Positions 16,370-24,574 of a DNA stretch of 64,000 bases are shown piece after piece (positions within the stretch are counted from its first letter, which is position 1; every line of letters starts with the position of its first letter). The stretch comes from Rhodanobacter thiooxydans (GTDB lineage Bacteria > Pseudomonadota > Gammaproteobacteria > Xanthomonadales > Rhodanobacteraceae): positions 1,364,001 through 1,428,000 of the forward strand of contig NZ_CP127409.1 of the NCBI RefSeq assembly GCF_030291135.1, given 5' to 3'. The translations under genes and the position numbers were made by a program. Below the pieces are notes generated by a model. It was given only the letters and a program-made list of their open reading frames with translations. It was not told where the DNA came from and searched no databases.

Positions 16370-17284
16370 TTAGCGGCGGCCCGGCGGCCGCGGTAGTCGC
16401 GAGGCGGGCAGCGGGCTGGGCGTGTTCAGCTGGCTGCCGGCTTCATCCAGCAGCCAGTCCAGCTTCCATTCGGCCGGGCGCTCCTGCGACAGCAGGCTGG
16501 CCAGCACGCGCAGCGGTTCGCGCAGGGTGTCGTCGAGGTTCCACGGCGCGTTGAGGATGACCATGCCCGAGCCGTTGAGGCGCAGCGGTGAGTCGTCCGG
16601 ATGCACCAGCAGCTCGGCGCGCAGGATGCGCTTCACCCCGCTGTGCTGCAGCTTGCGCAGGAACGGCTGCACCTGGCTGCGCAGCTTGATCGGATACCAC
16701 ACCGCGTATACGCCGGTGGGCCAGCGCAGCAGGGCCGATTTCAGCGCCTGCTCGATCAGCTTGTACTCGGCCTCCTGTGCCTCGTACGGTGGGTCGATCA
16801 GCACCAGGCCGCGCTTCTCCTTCGGCGGCAGCAGCGCCTTCAGCGCCTCGTAGCCGTCGCGTTGGTGCACGTGCACCTGCGGGTTGCCGTGGAACAGTTC
16901 GCGCAGCTTCGCCGCTTCCTCGGTGTGCAGTTCGCACAACTGGGCGCTGTCGCCCGCACGCAGCAGGCGGGCGACCTGCAGCGGTGAGCCGGGGTAATGC
17001 TTCAGACCCTGCTCATTGCCGTCGCCCTTGAGGATGCTGGCGCGCCAGCGCTGCAGCAGCGGCGGCACCTTTTCCGCCGGGTGCAGGCGTGCGATGCCGT
17101 CCTTGTGCTCACCGGTCTTCTTTGCCTCGAAGCCTTCCAGCGGGTAGCTGCCGCTGCCGGCGTGGGTGTCGATGTAGCAGAACGGCGTGGGCTTGGCTTG
17201 CAGCGCCTCGACCAGCGCGAGCAGCACGACGTGCTTGAGGACATCGGCGAAGTTGCCGGCGTGATAGGCGTGGCGGTAGTTCAT
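16370..17284 (-). CDS. rlmJ: 23S rRNA (adenine-2030-N6)-methyltransferase
   Basis: A 304-residue SAM-dependent methyltransferase of the RlmJ (YhiR) family, which methylates A2030 of 23S rRNA. It opens with the diagnostic MNYRHAYHAGNFADVLKH, has the SAM-side YIDTHAGSGSY and the catalytic LIDPPYE (DPPY) motif. The C-terminus has a short proline-rich tail beyond the family core. The ATG at 17284 is fixed by the conserved N-terminus. It is divergent from the copper cluster. Confidence 0.95.
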   Translation of the reverse strand: MNYRHAYHAGNFADVLKHVVLLALVEALQAKPTPFCYIDTHAGSGSYPLEGFEAKKTGEHKDGIARLHPAEKVPPLLQRWRASILKGDGNEQGLKHYPGSPLQVARLLRAGDSAQLCELHTEEAAKLRELFHGNPQVHVHQRDGYEALKALLPPKEKRGLVLIDPPYEAQEAEYKLIEQALKSALLRWPTGVYAVWYPIKLRSQVQPFLRKLQHSGVKRILRAELLVHPDDSPLRLNGSGMVILNAPWNLDDTLREPLRVLASLLSQERPAEWKLDWLLDEAGSQLNTPSPLPASRLPRPPGRR

Positions 17285-17386
17285 GGCGGTCACGGCGGGC
17301 GGGGTGGCCAAGTATAGATGCGGACGCTGCGCGCCCTGGCGTGCCGCGTAACCTTTCCTGCACATCGGCCGGCGCAGGCTGCGCCT

Positions 17387-17402
17387 GTTGCAACGTTGCA
17401 AC
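17387..17402. promoter_or_regulatory. perfect 16-bp palindrome upstream of the copper cluster
   Basis: GTTGCAACGTTGCAAC is a perfect palindrome, 47 nt before the first gene of the copper cluster and in the spacer divergent from rlmJ. It could be an operator, but it does not match the CueR or CusR/CopR boxes I know. The regulator is unknown. Confidence 0.4.
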
Positions 17403-17448
17403 CGGCCGGACGCGCGGCTCCGACCGCCCACCTGTGCGGAGAATCATC

Positions 17449-17784
17449 ATGACGTTCCTGCCAAGAATCATCGTTTCGACGGCCGCTGTCGGCCTTTGCC
17501 TGGCATTCGGCACGGTCAGCGCCCAGGACACCGGAGGCATGGCGCCGGCATCGTCGTCGAGCAGCATGGGCCAGATGGGCGGCATGCATCACAAGATGAT
17601 GCGCCACAACAAGAACGGCAGCATGCACATGATGCCGGCCACGGTGAGTTCGGTGGATACCAAGACCGGCATGGTCGAGGCGGACGCGGAAGGCATGTCG
17701 CTGCGCCTGCATTTTCCGCCGGCTTCGGTGGCCAACTTGAAGGCTGGCGACAAGATCACGCTGCACATGGGCTATACCAAGTAG
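17449..17784 (+). CDS. Met/His-rich exported protein of the copper cluster
   Basis: A 111-residue protein with a clear signal peptide (cleavage after FGTVSAQ, about residue 25). A Met/His/Ser segment follows (MGQMGGMHHKMMRHNK, then SMHMM), and then a compact C-terminal domain (ATVSSVDTKTGMVEADAEGMSLRLHF). Met/His clusters suit Cu(I)/Cu(II) binding in the periplasm, and the C-terminal part resembles small OB-like copper chaperone domains (CusF-type), though the CusF metal residues are not clearly conserved. A GGAGA ribosome site precedes the ATG at 17449. It is placed at the head of the copA-copB cluster, so a copper role is inferred. Confidence 0.65.
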   Translation: MTFLPRIIVSTAAVGLCLAFGTVSAQDTGGMAPASSSSSMGQMGGMHHKMMRHNKNGSMHMMPATVSSVDTKTGMVEADAEGMSLRLHFPPASVANLKAGDKITLHMGYTK

Positions 17785-17878
17785 TTCGCCGGGTGGCGGA
17801 CGGGCCACGGCGTGCCCCGGCGGCAACGCCGATGGAGCCTCGTCCAGAGTTGAGGCACGCCGGCATGGCCCCTATGCT

Positions 17879-18280
17879 GTGTCGGTGGACCAATCACTAC
17901 GCCATGCTGCACGCTTGCCATCCCTCCGGGCGATGGCATGGTTGGCGTGGCTGATCCTCGCGCTGGCACCGGTGCACGGCATGCCGCGCGGGATGGCGGG
18001 TGACGCACCGCAGGGCGCGCCGGTGTCGTCCACCGTGCATGCGGTCGATCACGGCCAGCACGCCATGTCGGTCCCATCCGACTGCTGCGTCGACCATGCA
18101 CTCGGCCAGCACGACGCGATGGCGTCGGCCCATTGCGCGGCAGCGTGCGGCAGCATGCTGCCGGCGGTCGCCCTGGTTGCGCTGGTGCCGGTGGCGCCGG
18201 AACCGCTGCACGTTTCCCCTCCCTTCGCGTCCGCACCCAGTGTCGTGCACGCGGCACCGCTGCGGCCGCCAGCCGGCTGA
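17879..18280 (+). CDS. copL: CopL-like Cys/His-rich protein
   Basis: A 133-residue protein if GTG 17879 is used, or 115 residues from the ATG at 17933, which gives a cleaner signal-like helix (MAWLAWLILALAP). The centre is rich in potential metal ligands: AVDHGQHAM, SDCCVDHALGQHD and SAHCAAACGSM. A hydrophobic and then Pro-rich tail follows. Position just upstream of copA, plus composition, matches CopL of Xanthomonas, a small protein needed for copper-induced expression of copAB. Sequence identity to CopL could not be tested, so the symbol rests largely on context. Confidence 0.5.
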   Translation: MSVDQSLRHAARLPSLRAMAWLAWLILALAPVHGMPRGMAGDAPQGAPVSSTVHAVDHGQHAMSVPSDCCVDHALGQHDAMASAHCAAACGSMLPAVALVALVPVAPEPLHVSPPFASAPSVVHAAPLRPPAG

Positions 18281-18373
18281 TCCTCGTTCGCTGCGACCGT
18301 GCCTTCATGCCCGCCTGGCGGCGAGCGTGGACGGCGGCCCGTGTCGGCACCGGCCATCGGTGCCTTCCCCGAA

Positions 18374-18386
18374 GGAGATCCACGTG
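18374..18386 (+). promoter_or_regulatory. ribosome site fixing a GTG start for copA
   Basis: GGAG at 18374-18377 (within GAAGGAGAT) lies 6 nt before GTG 18384. No in-frame ATG is close to the twin-arginine signal, so this site decides the copA start. Confidence 0.75.
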
Positions 18387-20150
18387 CATCCATTTCCTCC
18401 ATCGCCCGCGACCGACCTGTCGCGGCGACGTTTCGTGCAGGGCCTGGCCCTGGGCGGCGCGGTAGCCGGCCTCGGCCTGCTGCGGCCCGCGAACGCTTGG
18501 GCGCTGACCAGCCTGGGGCAGCCCACGGTGCTGAGCGGCACCGACTTCGCGCTGGACATCGTCGAGCGCACCGTCAACTTCACCGGCGCAGCGCGGCCGG
18601 CGACCACCGTCAACGGCGGCGTGCCCGGTCCGCTGCTGCGCATGCGCGAAGGCAGCACGGTGACCCTGCGCGTGAGCAACCGCCTGCGCGTGCCGACCTC
18701 GATCCACTGGCACGGCATCATCCTGCCGTTCCAGATGGATGGCGTGCCCGGCCTCAGTTTCGACGGCATCGCACCGGGCGAAAGTTTTCTGTATCGGTTC
18801 CAGCTGCGCCAGAGCGGCACTTACTGGTATCACTCGCACTCGGGTTTCCAGGAACAGAACGCGCTGTACGGTCCGCTGGTGATCGATCCGGCCGGCCCCG
18901 AGCGCTACCCGACCGACCGCGACTACGTGGTGATGCTCAACGACTGGACCGACGAGGACCCCGCGCGCATCTACGCCAAGCTGAAGAAGCAAAGCGACTA
19001 CTACAACTTCGCCCAGCCAACCGTGCCGGATTTCTTCCGCGACGTGCGCGAAAAGGGACTGGGCCAGGCGCTGGCGATGCGCAAGATGTGGAACGAAATG
19101 CGCATGAACCCGACCGACCTGGGCGACGTCTCCGGCTACACCTACACCTACCTGATGAACGGCGCGACGCCGGCGGGCAACTGGACTGGTATCTTCAAGC
19201 CCGGCGAGAAGATCCGCCTGCGCTTCATCAACGGCTCCTCGTCCAGCATCTTCGACGTGCGCATTCCTGGCCTGAAGATGATGGTGATCGCCGCCGACGG
19301 CCAGGACGTGCAGCCGGTGCCGGTCGACGAGTTCCGCATCTCGGCGGCCGAAACCTACGACGTGATCGTCGAGCCGCAGGAGGAGCGGGCGTACACCGTG
19401 TTCGCCCAGTCGATCGACCGCAGCGGCTACGCGCGCGGTACGCTGGCGCCGCGCGCAGGAATGACGGCGGAGGTGCCACCGGTGGACAAGCGCGTGTGGC
19501 TGGACATGCGCGACATGATGGGCGCGATGTCGCACGCGGAGCACGGCGGCGGTCATGCCGCGATGCCGGGCATGGATCACGGCAGCATGAACCATGGCAG
19601 CATGGATCACGCCGGCATGGCCGCTGCCCCCGCCGTGCGCCACGCCCGCACTGAATACGGCCCCGGCGTGGACATGCGCGTCGACACGCCGCGCAGCAAC
19701 CTCGACGATCCTGGCATCGGCCTGCGCGACAACAGCCGCCGCGTGCTGACCTATGCCGACCTGCACACCGTCGGCGGCCCGATCGACGCACGCGAGCCCA
19801 GCCGCGAGATCGAGCTGCACCTGACCGGCAACATGGAGCGCTTCATGTGGTCGTTCGACGGCATCAAGTTCCCCGACGCCAGGCCCATCCATTTCAACAC
19901 CGGCGAGCGCCTGCGCATCGTGCTGGTCAACGACACCATGATGAATCACCCGATCCACCTGCACGGCATGTGGAGCGAGCTGGAAAATCCGGATGGCCAG
20001 TTCCAGGTACGCAAGCACACCATCAACGTGCAGCCGGCGCAGCGCATCAGCTACGCGGTGACCGCCGACGCGCCGGGCCGCTGGGCCTACCATTGCCACC
20101 TGCTGTACCACATGGAAGCGGGCATGTTCCGCGAGGTGGTGGTGTCATGA
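18384..20150 (+). CDS. copA: CopA-type periplasmic multicopper oxidase
   Basis: A 588-residue multicopper oxidase of the PcoA/CopA copper-resistance family, exported by the Tat route (SRRRFVQGLALGG near residue 12). It oxidises or sequesters periplasmic Cu(I). All copper-site motifs are present: SIHWHGI, YWYHSHSGFQ, HPIHLHGMW and the C-terminal HCHLLYHMEAGM with the type-1 Cys and Met. A Met/His-rich insert (about residues 380-412, MSHAEHGGGH ... MDHAGM) is the usual copper-loading region. Start is GTG with a strong GGAG site. Its stop overlaps copB (ATGA). Confidence 0.95.
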   Translation: MHPFPPSPATDLSRRRFVQGLALGGAVAGLGLLRPANAWALTSLGQPTVLSGTDFALDIVERTVNFTGAARPATTVNGGVPGPLLRMREGSTVTLRVSNRLRVPTSIHWHGIILPFQMDGVPGLSFDGIAPGESFLYRFQLRQSGTYWYHSHSGFQEQNALYGPLVIDPAGPERYPTDRDYVVMLNDWTDEDPARIYAKLKKQSDYYNFAQPTVPDFFRDVREKGLGQALAMRKMWNEMRMNPTDLGDVSGYTYTYLMNGATPAGNWTGIFKPGEKIRLRFINGSSSSIFDVRIPGLKMMVIAADGQDVQPVPVDEFRISAAETYDVIVEPQEERAYTVFAQSIDRSGYARGTLAPRAGMTAEVPPVDKRVWLDMRDMMGAMSHAEHGGGHAAMPGMDHGSMNHGSMDHAGMAAAPAVRHARTEYGPGVDMRVDTPRSNLDDPGIGLRDNSRRVLTYADLHTVGGPIDAREPSREIELHLTGNMERFMWSFDGIKFPDARPIHFNTGERLRIVLVNDTMMNHPIHLHGMWSELENPDGQFQVRKHTINVQPAQRISYAVTADAPGRWAYHCHLLYHMEAGMFREVVVS

Positions 20151-21169
20151 GCACGAAGCGTCGCGACACCTCGATCGTTCCTCGTCGTGTGGCGTGGCTG
20201 GCCGCGCTGTTGCTGGCCATGCCGCTGGTGGCGACGGCGCAGAGCGCACCGGCCCCGGCCAGCAGCACAGCGCCCGTGCCGGTTGATCACGGCTCGATGC
20301 ACGGGATGGATCACGGCGCCGTGCACCACGACGCGCCGATGCCCGCGCCGGTGGCATCCACCCACGTCATGCCCGGCATGGATCACGCGTCGATGCCCGG
20401 CACGAGCCGCCACCAGGCGCATGACGCGGGCACGAGCGTGGAGCCGATGCAGGGCGACCACGCGCCGGCGGATGCACGCAGCGGCGATTATTCCGACGGC
20501 ATCGCCGTCAGTCCCGCGCACGCGCTGCACCTGCATGGCAGCACACCGGCCGGCATGTTGCTGGTCGATCAGTTCGAAGCATTCCACAGCCGCGACGGCA
20601 ACGGCCAGTCGTGGGAAGCAGCCGGCTGGTACGGCAGCGACACCGACAAGCTGTGGCTGCGCAGCGAAGGCGAGCGCAGCGATGGGCGGATCGGCGATGG
20701 CGAGGTCGAGGTGCTGTGGGATCACGCCGTCGCCGCGTTCTGGAGCACGCAACTGGGCGTGCGCCATGACTTCGGCGCCGGCCCGCGGCGCAGTTGGGCC
20801 GCGTTCGGCGTGCAGGGCCTGGCGCCGTACTGGTTCGAGCTTCAGGCCACCGCCTATGCCGGGCCTTCCGGACGCACCGCGGCACGACTGCGTGCGGATT
20901 ACGAGCTGCTTTTCACCCAGCGGCTGATCCTGCAGCCGGAACTGGAGGTCAACCTGCATGGCAAGTCCGATCCGGCCCGCGGCATCGGCAGCGGTCTTAC
21001 CGATGCGAAGCTGGGATTGCGCCTGCGCTACGAGATCCGGCGTGAACTCGCGCCGTACATCGGCGTAGTCTGGACGCGCCGCTTCGGCGCCACGGCCGAT
21101 TTCGCCCGCGCCGATCATCAGGCAGTCTTCGACCGGCAGTGGGTCGCCGGCCTGCGCATCTGGTTCTGA
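20147..21169 (+). CDS. copB: copper resistance protein B (outer membrane)
   Basis: A 340-residue protein: a signal peptide (to about residue 32), then a Met/His-rich segment to about residue 115 (DHGSMHGMDHGAVHHD and similar), then a CopB beta-barrel domain (LLVDQFEAFHSRDGNGQSW, WDHAVAAFWSTQLGVRHDFG, ending in aromatic GLRIWF as outer-membrane proteins do). It works with CopA in copper binding and export. It overlaps copA by 4 nt, and the cytochrome c gene starts 9 nt after its stop, so the three are one transcription unit. Confidence 0.93.
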   Translation: MSTKRRDTSIVPRRVAWLAALLLAMPLVATAQSAPAPASSTAPVPVDHGSMHGMDHGAVHHDAPMPAPVASTHVMPGMDHASMPGTSRHQAHDAGTSVEPMQGDHAPADARSGDYSDGIAVSPAHALHLHGSTPAGMLLVDQFEAFHSRDGNGQSWEAAGWYGSDTDKLWLRSEGERSDGRIGDGEVEVLWDHAVAAFWSTQLGVRHDFGAGPRRSWAAFGVQGLAPYWFELQATAYAGPSGRTAARLRADYELLFTQRLILQPELEVNLHGKSDPARGIGSGLTDAKLGLRLRYEIRRELAPYIGVVWTRRFGATADFARADHQAVFDRQWVAGLRIWF

Positions 21170-21178
21170 GGAGAGGTC

Positions 21179-21751
21179 ATGAAACGACTCATCATCACCT
21201 TGGTGATTCTCTGCGTCATCGCCGTCGCAGGCGTCGGCGCCTTCGTCTGGTCCGGCGTCTACAACATCGGCGCCGACGCCCACCACACCAAGCCCGTCTA
21301 CGCGCTGATGCAGGCGTTGCGCGAGCGCTCGATCGAGCATCATGCGCAGGGCATCGTGGTGCCGAACCTCGACGACCCGCAGCTGATCCTCAAGGGCGCC
21401 GGCCAGTACTCGGCGATGTGTACGGGCTGCCACCTGGCACCGGGCATGGCCGAAAACGAAATGCGCTCGGGCCTGTACCCGAAACCGCCGCAACTGGCGA
21501 AGTTCCGCCCCGATCCGCGCGAGGCGTTCTGGGTGATCAAGCACGGCATCAAGATGAGCGCGATGCCGGCGTGGGGCTCCAGCCACGACGACGCCACCAT
21601 CTGGAGCATGGTGGCGTTCCTGCAGAAGCTGCCGGATCTGTCACCGGCGCAATACAAGGACATCGTGGCAAAGGCGCCGCCGGATGAAGACATGGACATG
21701 GACATGTCCGGCCACGACCACGATGCGGCGGAGCATGCGCATGAACAATGA
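21179..21751 (+). CDS. membrane-anchored cytochrome c of the cop operon
   Basis: A 190-residue protein with an uncleaved N-terminal helix (residues about 4-24), one haem-binding motif CTGCH in SAMCTGCHLAPGM, and a likely Met axial ligand in MSAMPAWG. The C-terminal tail is Asp/Met/His-rich (DMDMDMSGHDHD, HAHEQ) and could bind copper. It probably carries electrons at the periplasmic face, possibly to or from CopA, though that partnership is inferred from the 9-nt spacing to copB. Confidence 0.82.
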   Translation: MKRLIITLVILCVIAVAGVGAFVWSGVYNIGADAHHTKPVYALMQALRERSIEHHAQGIVVPNLDDPQLILKGAGQYSAMCTGCHLAPGMAENEMRSGLYPKPPQLAKFRPDPREAFWVIKHGIKMSAMPAWGSSHDDATIWSMVAFLQKLPDLSPAQYKDIVAKAPPDEDMDMDMSGHDHDAAEHAHEQ

Positions 21752-21827
21752 CGACACTGGCAACCACGCCGGGCGTGGCAACAGCATCGATCCGGCAACA
21801 ATTCACACCGATACCAGGAGCACGGTA

Positions 21828-22280
21828 ATGAAACGATGGTTTTCCCGCTGGGGCGTTACCCTGCTGTTCGCCGCGCTGTTCGCGCCGGCGGCGCTGGCCG
21901 CGAATGCGTTCGACGTCTACCGCGATCCATCCTGCGGCTGCTGTGGCGCGTGGGTCGACTACATGCGCGCACAGGGCTACACCGTCACCGTGCACCAGGA
22001 CCAGCCAATGGCCGCGGTGAAGGCGCGCTTCGGCGTGCCACCCGGTGCGGTGTCTTGTCACACCGCGGTGATCGACGGCTACGTGGTCGAGGGGCACGTG
22101 CCGGTGGAGGACATCCGTCGCCTGCTCGCCGAGCGGCCGGACGCCATCGGCATCGCCGCGCCCGGCATGCCGATGGGTTCACCGGGCATGGAGATGGGCG
22201 CGCCCGAACGTTACGACGTGGTGCTGATCGGCCGCGACGGCTCGACCCGTGTCTTTGCGACCCATGCTCCCGCAGCGTAA
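21828..22280 (+). CDS. DUF411 metal-binding protein
   Basis: A 150-residue exported protein: signal peptide ending near ALAANA, then the DUF411 core with the paired-cysteine site DPSCGCCGAWVDYM, VSCHTAVIDGYVVEGHVP and IRRLLAERPDAIGIAAPGMP. DUF411 proteins are regularly found with copper-resistance genes and are thought to bind copper. The ATG at 21828 has an AGGAG site; the frame is open upstream but overlaps the cytochrome c gene. It closes the cop operon, 76 nt after the cytochrome c stop. Confidence 0.88.
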   Translation: MKRWFSRWGVTLLFAALFAPAALAANAFDVYRDPSCGCCGAWVDYMRAQGYTVTVHQDQPMAAVKARFGVPPGAVSCHTAVIDGYVVEGHVPVEDIRRLLAERPDAIGIAAPGMPMGSPGMEMGAPERYDVVLIGRDGSTRVFATHAPAA

Positions 22281-22313
22281 CTTTGGTCGGTTCCGCGCAG
22301 TACGCTGAAGCCC

Positions 22314-22529
22314 ATGACGACTGAACTCATCCTGCGCAGCACGCTGACCTGCCCGCATTGCGGCCACCAGGCCACCGAGACCATGCCGACCGACGCCTGC
22401 CAGTTCTTCTACGACTGTCCCGGCTGCGGCGAACTGCTGCGGCCGAAGCCTGGTGACTGCTGCGTGTTCTGCTCCTGGGGCAGCGTGCCGTGTCCGCCCG
22501 TGCAGCAGCAGAAATCCTGTTGCGGATAG
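22314..22529 (+). CDS. small Cys-rich protein (GDCCVFCS family)
   Basis: A 71-residue protein with five cysteine groups: CPHCGH, CPGCGE, GDCCVFCSWG, PCPP and a C-terminal SCCG. The two CPxCG knuckles look like a zinc ribbon, and the GDCCVFCS(Y/W)G ... VPCPP block is a conserved signature of a small unnamed family often found with metal-resistance genes. The function is unknown; metal binding is likely. It lies 33 nt after the DUF411 gene and is probably the last gene of the copper unit. Confidence 0.7.
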   Translation: MTTELILRSTLTCPHCGHQATETMPTDACQFFYDCPGCGELLRPKPGDCCVFCSWGSVPCPPVQQQKSCCG

Positions 22530-22653
22530 GCGCAGGTCCGGCGTGGGCGGCGTCAGCGATGCATCCCGATGCATCCGGCGCCCTGGTTTGGCAGGCTGTT
22601 TCCCGGTGCCGCTGCCGCCGGGTCATGGCGTGCCTGCCGGGAGCGGCGGCGGG

Positions 22654-23583
22654 TCAGTCGACCATGCTGTGGCTTTCAGTGGTGCCGATCAGCTCGGGCT
22701 GCTCCGGTGGGCGCACCCGCCGGTTCAGCAGCGGGTGCATGAACACCGCGGCCAGGATCACCGCCACGCCGGCGTAGAACCAGCGGTCCAGTTCATGCTG
22801 CTCGCCCAGCAGCACGATCGCCAGCACGATCGCGTAGACCGGCTCCAGGTTGGTCACCATCTGCGTGCCGAACGCACTCATGTGGCGCAGCGCCACCAGT
22901 GCCAGCGTGAACGGCAGCAAGGTGCAGCCGAACGCCAGCGCCAGCAGCAGCAGCGCGTCGTGTGCGCCAGGCAGCATGAATGCGGGGCCGGCGTGCGGAA
23001 TGAACGGCGCAAGCAGGGTGAGGAAGACGGTGCCGGTGCCCAGCTCGATGAAGGTCACCGTGAGCGGATCGCCGTGCTCGACCAGGCGCTTGTTGAGCGA
23101 GCCGAAAAACGCCACGAACAGCGCCGACAGCACGCCCACCGCGATGCCCAGACGCATGTCGTGCGGCACGCCGCCCACCACCATCACCACGCCCGGCACC
23201 ACCGCCACGCCGATCAGCAGCTCGCGCGGATCGAACCGGCGTTTCGCGATCCACGGCTCGATGAAAGCCAGGAACACCGGCCCCAGCGCGATGCAGGTGG
23301 CGCCGACCGAGGCGTTGGACAGCTTGATCGCGGCATAGAAAGTGAGCCAGTGCAGCGACACCAGCACGCCGATGCCGGCATACGCCCAGATCAGCCGCGC
23401 CGGCATCGCGCGCAAGCCGCGCCAGACCCGCGGCATCAGCAGCAGCGCCGCCACCACCAGCAACATGCGCCACCACACCAAGGGCAGCGCCGGCAGCGTG
23501 ATCAACTTGCCGAGAATCGCGGTGAAGCCCCACAGCAACACGCAGAAGTGGATCTGCAGGCGGGCCTGGTTGACGGGTTGCAT
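22654..23583 (-). CDS. EamA/DMT-family transporter
   Basis: A 309-residue membrane protein with about ten helices in two EamA repeats; the opening QIHFCVLLWGFTAILGKLITLPALPLVWWR and the second-half FGTQMVTNLEPVYAIVLAIVLLGEQHEL are typical. Substrate unknown. The ATG at 23583 places the first helix at the expected distance from the start; its ribosome site is weak. It is a different subfamily member from the EamA protein at 490-1365. Confidence 0.86.
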   Translation of the reverse strand: MQPVNQARLQIHFCVLLWGFTAILGKLITLPALPLVWWRMLLVVAALLLMPRVWRGLRAMPARLIWAYAGIGVLVSLHWLTFYAAIKLSNASVGATCIALGPVFLAFIEPWIAKRRFDPRELLIGVAVVPGVVMVVGGVPHDMRLGIAVGVLSALFVAFFGSLNKRLVEHGDPLTVTFIELGTGTVFLTLLAPFIPHAGPAFMLPGAHDALLLLALAFGCTLLPFTLALVALRHMSAFGTQMVTNLEPVYAIVLAIVLLGEQHELDRWFYAGVAVILAAVFMHPLLNRRVRPPEQPELIGTTESHSMVD

Positions 23584-23746
23584 GGGTATTCGCAGGGAAG
23601 GGAGGCACGACATTCTAGCGCCGGCACCAGGGCAGGCTGATTCTCGCAAGGCACGTGCAATGGCCAGGCCTGTCGCTGCGCCGTGGTTTGAGTTTGCCGG
23701 TGGCTGTGGCAGATTGCCCTGACTTGCCTTGCGTCGGGGGAATCGC

Positions 23747-24538
23747 ATGTCAAACCGTTCTGCCTTGATGGCGCTGTTGTTGCTGGGGTTGCTGCAGGTT
23801 CTCGCCGGGTGCTCGAAGAAGCAGGAGGTCTTGCCGGTCCCGATCAGCGGGGAACGGTCGAAGGCCGGTGCGATGCTGGCCTATGAGCACGTGCTGCGGA
23901 TCAGGCTGCCCGGGGCCGAGATCGCCGGCCGCCTGGCGGCGGCCCGGCAGGCCTGCGAGACGGCCCGTTTTGGTGCCTGCAACGTATTGCGCATCGAGCA
24001 GGCCGAACACGACGCCGAACTCGCCGTGCGGATCGTTCCGGAAGGCGTGGAGCCGATGGCGAAGCTGGCTGCGCAAGGCGGCACGGTCGGGTTCCGGCAG
24101 ACCACGGCGGAGGATCTCGCCGATGCCGTCAACGACAACCAGCGTCAGCGCGAACTGCTCGAGAAGCACGCACAACACCTGGTGGAACTGGCTGCGCGCA
24201 AGGACATTGCTGTTGCCGACCTGATCGCGCTCAGTCACGAGCAGGCTTCGGTGGAGAGCCAGCTGCACTCGCTGCAGGCGGTGGCCGCCAACCAGCAGCG
24301 TCGACTGGATACCAACCGGCTCGAACTGCATTTCGGCGACACCCGCGCGTACTCGCGCAGCGGGCGTATCGGTGACGGTTTTTCCGGCCTGCTCGACGAA
24401 ACCACCGAGGGCGTGACCGATGCCCTGGGGTTGCTGGGCTACGGCCTGCCGTTCCTGATCCTGGCCTTTCCGCTGGCGCTGCTGTGGCTCTGGCTGTGGC
24501 GCCGGTTCACCCGTCGCGGACGAATGCAGGAGCGCTGA
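23747..24538 (+). CDS. DUF4349 domain lipoprotein
   Basis: A 263-residue lipoprotein: signal ending LLQVLAGCSKK with the lipobox Cys near residue 22, then a DUF4349-type domain (LAYEHVLRIRLPGAEIAGRLAAARQACE ... LRIEQ), a long helical segment likely to be a coiled coil (about residues 125-190, RQRELLEKHAQHLVEL and following), and one C-terminal membrane helix with a positively charged end. Role unknown. It is convergent with the AsmA gene. Confidence 0.8.
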   Translation: MSNRSALMALLLLGLLQVLAGCSKKQEVLPVPISGERSKAGAMLAYEHVLRIRLPGAEIAGRLAAARQACETARFGACNVLRIEQAEHDAELAVRIVPEGVEPMAKLAAQGGTVGFRQTTAEDLADAVNDNQRQRELLEKHAQHLVELAARKDIAVADLIALSHEQASVESQLHSLQAVAANQQRRLDTNRLELHFGDTRAYSRSGRIGDGFSGLLDETTEGVTDALGLLGYGLPFLILAFPLALLWLWLWRRFTRRGRMQER

Positions 24539-24574
24539 CGAGACGCTGCCGACCGCTGCGTCGGGTACGAGCAC

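Noticed and set aside
19540..19620. Short tandem repeats GGCATGGATCACGGCAGCATG-like in copA as a DNA repeat element
   Set aside because: They encode the Met/His-rich copper-binding insert and are explained by protein function.
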